Notes: a model not told the origin generated them from the letters alone. A stretch of DNA of 64,000 nt from Loripinus fragilis (GCA_964019695.1 OZ026522.1:62023811-62087810); one strand, 5' to 3'; positions 49,611-61,524 are shown, numbered from the stretch's first letter. A program made the numbers and translations.

Positions 49611-50087
49611 TAGAGAAACTAGAGAAGGAGATAGAAACAAAAAACCGGCACGATATCTAAGCTTCAACGATCACTCGAAGATACCGATAAAGCTTTCTAT
49701 GGCAGAACCAACGAGTTAGAACAACATGGCCGTAGAAACAGTATTAGAATATGGGGCATACCAGAAGAAATAAAACAAGGTGAGAAATATGAAAAAGCTG
49801 AAACCACAGTAACGTTGGTGACCAAAGCGTTAAATGAGAAGATGGGTCTCAATCTACAACATAGAGACATAGATATAGCCCATAGACTTGGACCAAAGAC
49901 ACGAAATCAAGCAGATAGATGCATCATCGCCAAGTTCACGCCAAGAATGAATAAAATCAAATGCATGAAGGACAGAAAAAGAAACTCGAAGGAACTGGCA
50001 TCAGAATCCAAGAAGACCTAACAAAACTTAATCTAGCAGTGCTGAAAGCAACCTGGAAAAATGATGAAGTTGAACTAGGCTTTAATT
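49611..50087 (+). pseudogene. L1-type retrotransposon ORF1 fragment
   Basis: Coding remnant resembling L1/Tx1 ORF1 RNA-binding proteins: coiled-coil-like EKLEKEIETKNRHD, then FYGRTNELEQHGRRNSIRIW, ITL-like VTLVTKALNEKMGL, DIDIAHRLGPKTRNQADRC and IIAKFTPRMNKIKCMKDRK, matching the RRM-like part. The frame shifts near 49655 and again near 49980, after which GTGIRIQEDLTKLNLAVLKA continues the domain in another frame. No endonuclease or RT follows. Clade assignment is from motif memory. Confidence 0.7.
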
Positions 50088-50399
50088 AATATGTGTCGAT
50101 AAATGTGAAAGCTAAACTGAATTGTAAATAATTGGTCAAATAAAGTGGTGCAGATCCTGATCAGCCCCTGTGTGTTGCGGAGACTCATCTGGACCTGCAC
50201 ACTTTTTTGTTTGATGGCACTGCCCAATCTGGGTCATGCCACTAACAATAACAGAAAAAAACGTAAACAACCACATATTACCAAAGTAGAAGATACTGTT
50301 TGCTTACAGAAAAAAATTGAATAAAAATGAAAAATGCTATCGGCACCCCTAAAACTAAATATTGGCTCGTCCTACTGATAGGGGTAGGAAATCTACTTC

Positions 50400-50680
50400 G
50401 GCTTAAAATGGGTTGAGTTCTTGTTTTGGGTGCTTTAAAGAACCGTCTTATTGAGAGTTTTTTTGGGCACCCACAGCATATGTTTTGGTTCAGAAGTAAA
50501 AAAAAACACAAACATTTTACTTCAAACTCTGGAGGCCTGTTATTCCATTTTAATCTTCTGTTATTCTGAAAACATGTCAAAAGACCCATCCCGACATGAC
50601 TGAAATTGTCAAAATTTGATTTTCCAATGGCTTGGACACTTGTTTTGGGGTACTCAAGAGGACCGTCTCGTTTACATGTA
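50400..50680 (+). repeat. Family H copies, one full-length-like and one truncated
   Basis: 50400-50520: TTTTGGGTGCTTTAAAGAAC with TTTTTTTGGGCACCC, then CATATGTTTTGGTTCAGAAG. 50640-50680: TTTTGGGGTACTCAAGAGGA then CGTCTCG, cut off. Between them is a SINE-like scrap (GACCCATCCCGACATGACTG). Confidence 0.6.
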
Positions 50681-50849
50681 TTTACTTGGAATTGATGATT
50701 AAAAAAGAAGAAAAAGAACTCCACATATAACACACTTTAAGTTGAAATGAAGAAGTATTCTTCAACAAAACGCTTTTAGGCGTGACTGTAACGGTAAATG
50801 CATTAAATGAGTCGAGGTTGAAGTATAGTGAGAAGAATTGGTAAAGCAT

Positions 50850-51050
50850 ACTCATAGGTTTAGATAAACAAAAAAAAAATCAGCGTATAATTGTAAAAGT
50901 TTTCTTACCCATAATTTTTAGCATATGTTTTGGGGGCTCAAAAGAACCGTCTCATTGAGACGGTTCTTCTGAGTACCCACAACATATGCTTTGGTCGGGA
51001 AATAAGAAAAAAATATTTTTCTGTTACGCACTCTTTACTAAAGTCCTGAT
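50850..51050 (+). mobile_element. Hairpin MITE family H, best-preserved copy
   Basis: AGGTTTAGATAAACAAAAAA, ATTGTAAAAGTTTTCTTACC. The stem GCTCAAAAGAACCGTCTCAT / TGAGACGGTTCTTCTGAG is almost perfect (50935-50975), then CATATGCTTTGGTCGGGAAA and TGTTACGCACTCTTTACTAA. Useful as the family reference. Confidence 0.85.
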
Positions 51051-51570
51051 ATTACTGCTGAAAAATATACAAAATTCGTGAGCTACTGCAGGTCGTCTCC
51101 AATTATGAGTGCGTAGCTGAAAAAGTCCCTTTTATCTCATCCAAAAAATATGGTGTGACTAGTCTCCATTACGCTTACTTTCCTACTAAAACAACTTGAC
51201 ACTTACATTTCTCCAGTGATAAATGTTAAAGACATATGCGGCTATTTCCAATGCGCACCTTTCCGCGTCTGCAAACGGGGAAAGTTGTCTGGGTCCTGTC
51301 TTTCGACCCTTAACGGATTCGGATCAACACAGCTTCCGATATTCTTATGTCATATCGGTGTTCCGACATTTTCTTCACAAAATAACTAATTAAAGTGTGT
51401 TCGAAATATCTATTGACATCTTTTCAGAACTGATCGTCTCAGCACTAAAGACAGATAAATGTAGCTCAGTCGAAATCAAACGACGTACACAATAACCCTG
51501 GTAACGAATACGATAGTGGCCGAGTCTATACTATTTGTATGGTTATTTAGAGCGGCGCACGACCTGACCT
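51051..51570. other. No feature recognised
   Basis: Unique-looking DNA; no convincing ORF or splice pattern seen. Confidence 0.35.
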
Positions 51571-51574
51571 CGTG

Positions 51575-51645
51575 GCCAAGTGGTTAGCGTGTCTGGCTAC
51601 AAGGCCAGAGGACCAGGATCGATTCCCGGATGCGCACATATTTTC
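51575..51645 (+). other. tRNA-like sequence
   Basis: CCTCGTGGCCAAGTGGTTAG (A-box), TCTGGCTACAAGGCCAGA anticodon-like hairpin, GATCGATTCCCGGATGCG (B-box-like). The anticodon loop is not seven bases and the acceptor stem does not close, so it is more likely a SINE head or pseudogene. Confidence 0.4.
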
Positions 51646-51649
51646 AGTG

Positions 51650-52770
51650 TGTTTTTTCTTTCTTTTTTAACATTTTAATGCTAAATTAATTCATATACTA
51701 GTAAAATGGCATCATCAAAACGACCGAAATGGTTATCCCCGAACTTTTGATATTGAATTACGCATGAAACCTATGGGGGTGGGGTTAAATTTGGCCCTCT
51801 AGAAAGAGAATTAGTTCGGTGACCCCAGATTTTTATTCTTTTTTCTGAAAGGTATTATAATAGTCCATGAATTAAAAATGAATTTTCAAGATTTTCAATA
51901 TCAGATTTTTTAATACATGATTTATTCTAAAAGCAAATTTCATTTTTCGACGAATTGCCAAAATATATCATGCAGTATCTTGTCACAGCATGGGATTACA
52001 AGTAAACATGCACATTTTCTTAAAAGTTTGAGCTCATGGGCAGTAATTTAAGTTAAAAGAAAGAAGCTGACTGAAGATTACAACCGTTTTAGCTCGATAA
52101 TTCGGACTAGTGTTATTATTTTATATTTCTAGAAAATTGGTCAAATGCTGTAAACTTCAATATGAGATTCTGAAAAAATAAGCACGGTGACATATCCTTT
52201 TTATTTCATAAATGGATAGCCCATGCATAAAACAAACTGTATGCAAAGTATTGAAAATATTTCAATATGGGAAGTATTTAGTAGCATATGTCCTTAAAAC
52301 AGTTCTACTTGTTACTGTTTTAGTTATTCTCCAAATAAGTACAATTGAACAGAATATACACGTAGCTTTAAATGCCGGTGAAGGTTAAAAGTTAAACCAA
52401 AATAAATGGCAGTTTAACTGCCACCAAATTGGGTTTCTGTTACATATAATAAATTTACACTTATTTTTTTCCAGTGCACTAACAGCAGTGTAAACTTTGC
52501 ACAATGCCAGATAAAGTGCTAGATAAGCTAAAGTGATATACATGTATATTTTGCAAGTTGTTTACACACGCATTTGCTTGCCTTTAACCTGATATAAAAG
52601 GTTTCCCTCGTGACATTGTGAAAACGTTCTACATAACAATAACCCTATAAGCAACTCTACATCATGCCTTAATTTTATAGCCATGCAAATGAGACCAATG
52701 AAGACTCTTTATCGTATCCAAATGTGACAACCAAGCAAATTTGATTCAAATTCGTCTGCAGGTTGGCAAG
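51650..52770. other. No gene recognised
   Basis: AT-rich stretch without long ORFs or clear inverted repeats. Confidence 0.35.
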
Positions 52771-52771
52771 G

Positions 52772-52888
52772 TTGTTGAGTTGAACCAGTACTAAGCAGAA
52801 TATAAAATATATTGCTCAAGGACGCGACCAAGTGCCTCCAGTGTGATTCGAGCTAGAGACTTCTGACTGCACTACTGAGCCACGAAGA
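52772..52888 (-). mobile_element. SINE fragment (second family)
   Basis: GTTGAACCAGTACTAAGCAG, ATTGCTCAAGGACGCGACCA, CCAGTGTGATTCGAGC and CTGCACTACTGAGCCACG: body and head of the minus-strand SINE without its tail. Confidence 0.7.
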
Positions 52889-53399
52889 AAGTGTCACGAT
52901 GCCGCTAATACCGATATACTAGCTCTAAAACCGAGTCCACAGCAAAAACAATGCGTCCCTTTGTCCCTTACAGTTCTGAGCCCACAGGCTGAAGCACTGT
53001 CGTACCCCCCCCCCCCCCCCCCCTGACTCCGAACTGTCACGTTGTTACTCGACATTATCATGTCGAAGGGTGGTGGAACGCAGCATGATTGTAAAAGAAT
53101 GGAAGTTGCGACCATTGGAAAGTCTAGGAAACAAAGTAATGCTGGTGCTGCTGATGCAGTTAGTAATGCTACAACTTCTACACGACTACTGTCGTTAGGA
53201 ATATAAAAATAATAATGACCGTGGAGAAGTATATACAAGTAATACTTACTTTGAAAGTAAATAAAAATGCTCGATAAAACCCAAACTTGCGAAGTCCACT
53301 TCATCATTGCTCTGTTGCTAGAACTGACATACAAAAGTATCAGTTGTAATGATGATCAATAGTAGCCTTCATCGAAGCACAACACTGATTCACATAATG

Positions 53400-54970
53400 G
53401 ACTATAAGAATCAGACATTTGTTGAACTTGTATTGCCACAAAATATAACCTACAGAAACTGAACTTCCTTTTATGGAACATTGGCAAATATTGCTGATTA
53501 AGATCAGATGTCACGTTACATTCTTTCATATGAGCGTAACAGGCTTGATGAGACGTCTATCGTTGATAGGCATCGATGCCATATGTCAGCTAAGTTTTGG
53601 TTGTTTGTTGATGAGGACCGTAGCAAGCTTCCTACGTTATACTGGTTACCTAAACTTCATATACGGCCCTATAAGTCGCGTTTTATTGCTAATTCTAGTG
53701 CATGTGCAACTACTGAGTTGTCTATTCTTTTGACTTCTTGCCTCACTGCGATTAAAAACCATGTCATTAAATATTGCACAACAGTTTATGAAAGAAATGG
53801 TAAAAATTTATTGTGGTATATTAAAAATTCAGGTGAAATTCTTAATAAATTGAAGTCTAGAGGTTCTCTAGTATCTGGTTCGTCTACATATGAATTCTCT
53901 ACTCTCTATGCTACATTGCCTCATAATTTAATCAAAGAAAAACTCACAGAATTAAATGAACAAACATTTAACAGAGAGGGCTCACTTTATTTGGCTTGTA
54001 ATGATAAAAATGCCTTTTTTACTTCTGAACAACCTAAACGGTATAAATTGTGGTCATGTCAGAAAATGTGTGATGCTCTCCATTATCTTTTGGACAATAT
54101 ATTTATAAGATTTTGCTCAAAATTATATAGACAAATTATAGGTATTCCAATGGGTACTAATTGTGCTCCCTTTGTTAAAGATTTGTTTGTGTCTTGTTAT
54201 GGGAGAGACTTTATATTGTCTGTCAGACAATAATCAAGCTGATATTATTGAAGCTTTTAACTCCACCTCCAGATATTTAGATGACTTACTTGATATTAAT
54301 AATCCTTATTTTGAACAAATGGTAGGTCAGATACATCCTACTGAACTTCAGTTAAATAAGGCTAATTCGTCTGAAACTGAAGCTCCGTTTTTGGACTTGA
54401 ACTTGTCAATGAGAAGTGGCATAGTTTCTTCTAAATTTATGATAAACGGGATGATTTTAATTTTGAAATAGTAAATTTCCCATTTCTTGATGGAGAAGTT
54501 CCTCGCTCCCCTTCCTATGGTGTATATATTTCTCAGCTTATTTGTTTTGCTAGAGTGTGTTCTTATCTTGATGACTTCAACAACAGAAACTTATTTTTAA
54601 CTGCTAAGTTATTAAAACAAGGTAATATATATCATAAAATTCGAAAAGCATTTTCTAAATTCTACCACAGACACTCAGAGTTAATTGTTAAACATAACAT
54701 TGGGTTAAACCCTTTTGCAACAAGGCATATCAGAACCTATATTTTATGGTGATTTAGTTTATAAATTCAAATGAATTGTTGGAAAATCTAATTTTAGTTA
54801 TCAATTCAAAAATATTGTGAACGTTATTTAAGGGTTGGACATAACTTGTATATCATGCGACAGTCTGCATACCTGGTTTTAAACCCTATCATGGTTTATA
54901 GCTATGGTTTCCTCTTTAATTGCACGACGGTGGGTCAGGCCTCAGACTCTATGACGGCTCTGACGTAAAG
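53400..54970 (+). pseudogene. Penelope-like element reverse transcriptase, frameshifted
   Basis: A PLE-type RT copies RNA into DNA for element mobility. Visible order: SKLPTLYWLPKLHIRPYKSR, FSTLYATLPHNLIKEKL, ACNDKNAFFTSEQ, then the signature GIPMGTNCAP near 54142 and catalytic YLDD near 54276, followed by PTELQLNKANSS, APFLDLNLS, PFLDGEVPRSPSYGVYISQL and LTAKLLKQGNIYHKIRKAFS. At least three frame changes break it (about 54190-54225, 54440 and 54710), so it is not functional as read. I see no GIY-YIG endonuclease after the RT. The upstream region 52890-53400 has a C19 run and no recognised motif. Confidence 0.85.
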
Positions 54971-55390
54971 CTTTAATCAGTGGGTTGGTGCCTGATGCTT
55001 ATCTGTAGCTGGACCCACCGTGGCTCAACTTGAGGTTTTCTTTAGCTCTGACTATCTTTGAGTCATGAGCCCTTTTCTTTGTTTCATCATGGTGTGTTAA
55101 TTTGATTGGAGTGTTTCTCCATGATGATACATTGCATAAGTTAGAAGGCCTCCATGCAAGCTGAACATTTCTTGTACTTCAACAACAGCAGAATCTAGGG
55201 CGAAGATTTGTTACCAGTAAAATGCATTTTTAAGCCCCCCCCCCCCCCCCCCCCCGGGTGACTTTGGCTGCTGTCCGTTCTAAGGCGATGGTTCTGTTGT
55301 TGTTGTTGACTTTTTATTTATTGTTACTCCCATTGTGAGAGTCTGTAATTGTTCTATGTTTTGTTGTACGTTACTTTATGTCCATTCTAG
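54970..55390 (+). mobile_element. Penelope-like element 3' region
   Basis: Non-coding after the RT. 55140-55390 is shared with the minus-strand fragment at 43873-44085. Contains a C21 run at 55235-55255 and (GTT)n at 55288-55300. The LINE begins directly after GTCCATTCTAG. Confidence 0.7.
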
Positions 55391-56266
55391 TATTGCAATC
55401 ATCTTGATGGGGAAGAAAGGGCTGGTTGAATTTTCCCTTGGAATCGCCCAAGAGCAACTTACACAGCTGAGCACTGATAAAAGTAAGATGAATGACTCGT
55501 TATTATACATGCAGTCGCAGTCAATGCGTAATAACCTTATATTTAAAGCTGCATACTCTGTAACTTTTGATCTTCTAATTTTAAAAATAATGTTTTTATT
55601 TTTCAAGAACGCAGTAAAAATACTCAAATTCAGGTAAACATTTTACCATTTTCGTAAATCTTAACAAGTTATCACTATCAAAACAACTGCATTTATGTTA
55701 AAATTCAACGGTCTATAATTATTGGAGGGACGCAAATAATTACCAACAAGAGAAAAATACACCTATTTGATAAGATAGTTCACTTTTCCATGCAGTTTTC
55801 AGCTGTACTGAACATTTTTATTGTGAAAACATAGCTTAATTCTACTTTTACAAATGACTTAAAAAGAAAATAATTTTTTTCGAAAAATCTTCATAGTTAC
55901 AGAGTATGCAGCTTTAACGGTATTTCTGAAGATCCGCATGAAAAACCTGACTCTACTGAGCTTAAGCTTCGCCAGTTTATGGTAGATAAGCTAAAATTAG
56001 CACAAGATTTTGTAGACAGTCTCCGCCTTGAGCGTGTACACAGAATTGGCAACGATTCTGCTAGGCCAGGTGCCACACCCCGTCCTAGAAGCATTGTTGC
56101 TAAATTCTTGCAATTTCAAGACCGTGAACTGGTTAGGCGAGCTCGTTCCCATCTGAAAGGCACCAGTTACTATGTAAATGAACAATTCCCAAAGGAAATT
56201 GCTGATCGCCGCAGACAACTTCTCCCAAAGATGAGACAGGCCATAGATTTCATGGATAAGCTATGA
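55391..56266 (+). pseudogene. LINE ORF1, interrupted by a TTAA MITE
   Basis: 5' part: LTQLSTDKSKMNDSLLYMQS then QSMRNNLI, a coiled-coil-to-RRM linker typical of LINE ORF1. After the MITE (55547-55913) the frame resumes with ISEDPHEKPDSTELKLRQFM, VDSLRLERVHRIGNDS, RSIVAKFLQFQDRELVRRAR and NEQFPKEIADRRRQLLPKMR, an RRM-like RNA-binding fold. Removing the MITE plus one TTAA restores the frame across the site. Stop at 56264-56266. Upstream of 55391 the element appears truncated into the PLE tail. Confidence 0.75.
55547..55913. mobile_element. TTAA-flanked MITE (family P) copy 2, intact
   Basis: 367 bp between TTAA at 55543-55546 and 55914-55917. Ends AGCTGCATACTCTGTAACTT and GTTACAGAGTATGCAGCT are inverted repeats of ~18 bp. 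The interior matches 25841-26610. TTAA targets and precise footprints are features of piggyBac and Kolobok transposons; assignment between them is not possible here. Confidence 0.9.
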
Positions 56267-56312
56267 TACCTTGTACATTAATGGGCGACCGGTGCGAACT
56301 GACACTCAATAG

Positions 56313-59300
56313 GACAACCCGGGGGCTGAGCTAGGTGTTCTATCATGGAACATAAATGGACTCACTTCGTTTAAACTCGAAGATCCTGATTTTTTGAATT
56401 ATATATGTAAATACGGTATTATATTTATGTATGAATCATGGACGCACAACAAATCTGATATAAAACTTAACGGCTATGAAAGCTTTAATTTTTATCGCAG
56501 ATTTCAGAATAGGCGTGCTAATCGGTGTAGTGGTGGTATTGTCTTATATCTGAAAGACAGTATTTCTGATGGAATAAAGGTAGTAAAAAACCATGCTAAC
56601 AGCATTATTTGGCTTAAATTGGATAAAAACTATTTCAAAATTGAGTCTGATGTTTACATCGCAGGGGTATACATTTGGTGCGAAAATTCACCTGCTTATA
56701 ATATTGTTGATGTTGATTTTTTCTCCTTGTTGCAAAATGATATCAATGACTATCGCTCTAAAGGTAGAGTGATTTTGTGCGGTGACTGGAACGCGCGCGT
56801 GGGTAACGGTACAAGACCGGACTACATTGTCTGCGATACTTCGGTCGACAGCATTGACGAAGATGATTATTCACCTGATGAACCATTACCACGCCGCTCT
56901 CTAGACAACGCATTTAATTCACACGGCCTGAAACTTTTAGATTTGTGTAAGGCTACGTCCTTGCGTATAGCTAACGGTCGTTTGGGTCGTGATTGTGACA
57001 TTGGTACTTACACATATGCCAGTCAGTTGGGCAATAGTGTAATTGATTATGTTATATTAAATCAGCAGGATTTTGGCTGTATAAGTGATTTTCATGTTAA
57101 ATCATTCAACGAGTGGTCTGACCATGCCCCGCTATCATTCAACATCGTGTGTAATACCGAGATATACACATGTGAGGAATTACAGAGCGGCGATTCAAGA
57201 ATAATATGGAATGATTCATGGCGCGACGAATTTCGCCGCAGTCTCATAGCCAGACTAACTGACCTAACCTATGTAGTAAGTCGTATAGATGCATGTGACA
57301 GAAATTCTATAAATTCGTCTGTCGAAAATTTTGCTGAAATATTAAACGATGTTGCAAAGCCACTGTTCTCCAAACAAAATGTTTGCAAAAAGTCAAATAG
57401 TTCAAATGCTTTTTTCCAATAGAGTTAGTAAAAAAGCTGATTGGTTCGATGACGAATGTCGCGCAGCTAAACAGTTATATTTTGATGCTTTAAATGAATT
57501 TAACCGTTATAAGACGGATGATAACAGACTCAACATGTGCACGCTTAAAGCCAGCTATAAAGCCATTGTGAGAAAGAAAAAAACGGAAGTTTGAGTATTT
57601 TAAGATAAAAGAAATTGAATTGCTAAGGCACGCAAAACCTAAAGACTTTTGGAAACTATTTAAGAAAAATAAGAAAAACAACTCCAAAATTACACTTAAT
57701 GAATTTTTCGACTATTTTTCAAAAATGCAACAAGATTTAGCCACTGTTTTGGATGAGGAGTCTGAGGAATTTGTCAAAAATAATAATAGTTCTACTGTTG
57801 ATGAAAATAATTTCGAGGAATTGGACAAACCCATAACAGTTCATGTAATTAAAACAGTTATCCGTTCTCTTAAACGAAACAAATCAGCAGCTGGTGACCA
57901 ACTGTTAAATGAATATTTCATTGAGTCTGCAGATATTTTGTCTGGCCACCTTGTAGACCTGTTCAATGCCATTTTAAATTCAGGTTTCTTCCCAAGCCAG
58001 TGGTCAGAGGGTATTATAGTTCCATTATTTAAAAAAAATGATCCAAATGACGTAAATAAATATAGGGGTATGACACTTGTCAGCTGTTTTTCGAAAATAT
58101 TTACAGGTATTCTGAATAATAGGCTAAAGAATTGGGCGGAAAATAATAGTATTATTTCAGATTCTCAGTTTGGTTTTCGTAAGGGTCGATCAACTACAGA
58201 TGCTTGTTTTGTTTTAAATGCGATAATACAGAAGATTTTGAATGAGAAAGGACGCCTGTATTGTGCTTTTATTGACTTTAGAAAAGCTTTTGATAGTGTT
58301 TACCTGAATGGTCTTTGGTTTAAGCTGTACAAACTTGGCATTAACGGGAAAATTTTGACAATAATAAGAGACATGTACAATAATGTAAAAACTTGTGTCA
58401 GGAATTGCAACTCCCTATCCGATTTCTTCGAGTGTGCTGTTGGTTTGAAACAAGGGGTAGTAATTTCTCCGTTACTATTTTCTTTGTTTATTGAGGATTT
58501 GGAATTGTTTTTACAGGGTGATCTAAGTAGTGGTTTATGTTTGGATGATATTACCTTCATTCTCATGTTATTTGCAGATGATATGGTGATACTTGGTAAA
58601 GATGCAAATGATTTGCAGAAAAGTCTGGACCTTTTGGACGTATATTGCAGCAGATGGGGTTTACAAGTCAATACTGACAAGACAAAAATCGTGGTTTTTA
58701 GAAAACGTGGGGGGTTACGGGATAATGAAACCTGGACTTATAAAGGCTCCCAACTTGAAGTTGTTAATGAGTTTAATTACTTAGGTACTGTTTTTAAATA
58801 TACAGGATCATTTGTTGTTAACCAAGAAACGCTGGTTGGAAAGGGCTTGAAAGCGCTTAACTGTCTTCTATATAATACTAAAAAGTATTCACTGTCGCCT
58901 AAGGTTATGTGTCAGCTATTCGATGCATTTGTGGGTTCAGTATTGAATTATTCATGCAAAATATGGGGATTTGGCAAATCAAAAGTAATAGAGAGGGTTT
59001 ATCTCAAATTTTGTAAAGCTCTTTTAAAAGTAAAGTCTTCCACCTGTTCAGCAGGCGTCTATGGAGAGCTTGGTAGATATCCATTATTTGTTTCTAGATT
59101 CGCACGTATAGTTAAGTACTGGTCCCGCATAGTTGAATCGGATAACATTTTAATTGTACAATTATATAGATCACTTGTAGATGGATGTAACAAAGGTGTG
59201 AATAACTGGGCGACAAATGTTCGGACTTTGTTAGATTCATATGGTTTTTCATATGTATGGAATAACCCGAATGCAGTGAACCTAAAAACGTTTCATTTAC

Positions 59301-59764
59301 AATTTAAAGAAAGGGTTATTGATACCTTCAAACAGTGCTGGTATAACGATATTGCTCGTAGTCGTAGCCTTGCTCTGTATAAGGAATACAAGCAAGACTT
59401 TGAGTATGAGTTATATCTATCAAAACTCCCCAGTAAATTTAGAATCTCGATGTCACAGTTAAGGTTGTCTGCACATCAGCTGCGCATAGAAACTGGCCGA
59501 TACTTGCAAAATAGAACTGACAGAGCCCAGCGTTTATGTACTTTATGTGACATGTCTGAAGTTGAAGATGAGTACCACTTCGTAATAATATGCCCCTCTC
59601 ATACCAATCTTAGGCAAATGTATATCCATCCGTATTATTTCAGGAAACCAAGCGTATTTAAGTTTACCCAGTTAATGCAAAATAAAAATATGAGCATACT
59701 TAAAAAACTAGGAAAGTATATATATGAAGCATTTAATCTTAGGAAATCTCTCGTAGTCAATTGA
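56313..59764 (+). pseudogene. LINE ORF2: apurinic-type endonuclease plus reverse transcriptase, two frameshifts
   Basis: Opens after a stop at 56310-56312. Endonuclease (56340-57170): VLSWNINGL, YESWTHNKSDI, VILCGDWNARVGNG, VIDYVILNQQDFG and WSDHAPLSF carry the catalytic residues of the EEP family. Reverse transcriptase (57860-58800): YRGMTLVSCFSKIFTGILNN, DSQFGFRKGRSTTDACFVLN, YCAFIDFRKAFDSV, GLKQGVVISPLLFSLFIEDL and the catalytic LFADDMVILG near 58571. The C-terminal LCTLCDMSEVEDEYHFVIIC is a Cys-Cys-His-Cys motif common in this group. The frame changes near 57415 and near 57590 (frames 0, 1, 2 in turn), so this copy is dead. The last 714 codons (57620-59764) are uninterrupted, suggesting a fairly recent insertion. 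Clade (L1/Tx1-like or another EEP LINE) is not settled. Confidence 0.88.
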
Positions 59765-60054
59765 TTACTTACGTAAACTACCTAAATACACTGCTGCATC
59801 ATAAAAAGAATTGAAGATCCGCGGTATGGGGTCTCCGAAAGTGAGGTATGCACGACAGCAAAGGCGCTGACCAGCCTGTGCATTCGCGCAGTCTGATGAG
59901 AGCCTTTGTAAGTTGCTTGAATATTTAATGACTGATGGGCTGCTGGCCGGGTAGTATTTTGGTTGATAAGCATGAAAGGAGCTGCGCAGGCTCGTCTGGG
60001 TCTGCGCCTTCCGAAGTGCCACATTTTTGGAGATCACACATCACGGCTCTAATG
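59765..60054 (+). repeat. LINE 3' flank and GCGCAGTCTGATGAGAGCC repeat
   Basis: The first ~50 bases may be LINE 3' UTR; no poly-A tail seen. 59845-60010 has GACCAGCCTGTGCATTCGCG and GCGCAGGCTCGTCTGGGTCT, the dispersed motif also found at 40-44 kb. Confidence 0.5.
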
Positions 60055-60190
60055 TCTAATTTCTTATTTCTCAATCAAATAATAGGATGTGGGTGAACAT
60101 AGGGATTCGTCACGATGGACTGTCCATCTGAGCACCCAAATCATAGGTTGAAACTAATGGGTAAAAAACACTATTTATTATGGTAAATAC
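60055..60190 (+). repeat. Decayed family H copy
   Basis: TTTCTTATTTCTCAATCAAA, GGATGTGGGTG, TCTGAGCACCCAAATCATAG, then AACTAATGGGTAAAAAACAC. The stem is largely lost. Confidence 0.6.
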
Positions 60191-61520
60191 ATGTTCAATT
60201 ATCATTGCTGAATGAAACAGCGAATATATACATATGATATTAGCATTGATGCTGCATTGTCCTAGCGACTGCGTTGCATTTCGTTTCGGTAAGGCAGTTC
60301 CACTGGATATAAATTTGGCTGTTTGGGGACGGATGCTGGCATCCGGACTCAATTTTAACACTTACAGTTTTTCAGTCACGTCGATTTTTCACCCTTGCCA
60401 GGCCATACATTAAATATATGCTACACTCCTTGCAAATTTTCAGACATATAAGTTGCATGGTTTCAATATTAACAATTTAATTAGATGCATGATTAAGAGT
60501 CGTAAAGATCCTGACTAGTTTGTTCCTGAGAAGCCAACTGATCCCAATCTACAATGTTTTCCAGAACGGGGTATATCCGGATTCCGCAGGATAAAGGCTT
60601 AATGCAAACCGAACAACTTTCTGGAAAATATTACGCGTAAAAAATAGTTCTTTTTTTCGTTGTTTTTTTATTGTTTGTTATGCTTCGCAGTTTAGAAACT
60701 TCAGTTTGGGTATCGAAGCAATGATTTATTGCCAATTGCTAATTCAAATACAAATATATTTAAAAAATAATACCTTGCGCAGTAATATAATAATGAAAGG
60801 CATATCGTAAAAGACATAGTGGACTTGCCATTGTAGTCTGCTTTCATTGACAACAAACAAACAAGTCGGCGTGTTTTTTTACGCGGCTATGTATGTAAAT
60901 AATATAACATTCATATAAATCAAGAATTATCTCAGCTGACCCCAAAAAGTCGCTTAAATATTGGGGATTAAATAATCTTACTTGTATGATTTCATTCGAA
61001 GTTTTACTTTATGCCTATCCCGCCAGAACGGTCATGTGATATACACACTACATGTATATGTAAATTATTTATACACAGCCAATCGCAACGCGATTTTGTA
61101 CGTTCTATTTATATATATACAATCGGTCAGGCATTGATCAATTTTATGGTTTCGACAACGCTTAGAAAGTTGAAAATGAGGAACAAATCTAAGTTTTCCC
61201 TTTAAATTCAACAAAGGAAACGATGATTAATTGTAAAAGAATAAATAACAGCTCAGACCCGGTAATATAACAGGCAGATAAACTGTTCCTATAAGATGAG
61301 GGAAGGGGATAATGACAACGGTCCCCGCATGGTGCGTTTCTGCGCATGCGTCATTTGTTTTTAAAATAGACAGCCAAAAAACCCAATGTCTATTAAAAGC
61401 GCTTAACAAGATGCAGCTTTTAAAAAAGATAATACTTTATGTAGAGGTCATATTTAAAGATGCCTGAAATGAGGATGGATGCCTCTATGGAGGCTTAATG
61501 TAAATAATCGCACATCATTT
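60191..61520. other. No gene supported
   Basis: The minus ORF 60361-60110 (SPDASIRPQTAKFISSGTAL...) and plus ORF 61011-61205 are open but lack recognisable domains or good splice context. AGCCAATCGC at 61077 and TATTTATATATATAC at 61107 would suit a CCAAT/TATA promoter, but no gene follows that I can defend. Confidence 0.3.
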
Positions 61521-61524
61521 CCCA

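Noticed and set aside
50278..50733. 151-codon minus ORF
   Set aside because: Runs across a family H hairpin and SINE-like scrap; poly-Phe and repeat-derived.
51575..51645. Functional tRNA gene
   Set aside because: The anticodon loop is the wrong size and the acceptor stem does not pair; better read as tRNA-derived repeat.
52894..53334. 146-codon minus ORF with poly-Gly
   Set aside because: The Gly run is a C19 homopolymer; no domain, and a 48-codon plus frame overlaps it.
61070..61205. CCAAT and TATA motifs followed by a short ORF
   Set aside because: Such motifs are expected by chance in AT-rich DNA, and the 20-codon peptide after the would-be start has no support.
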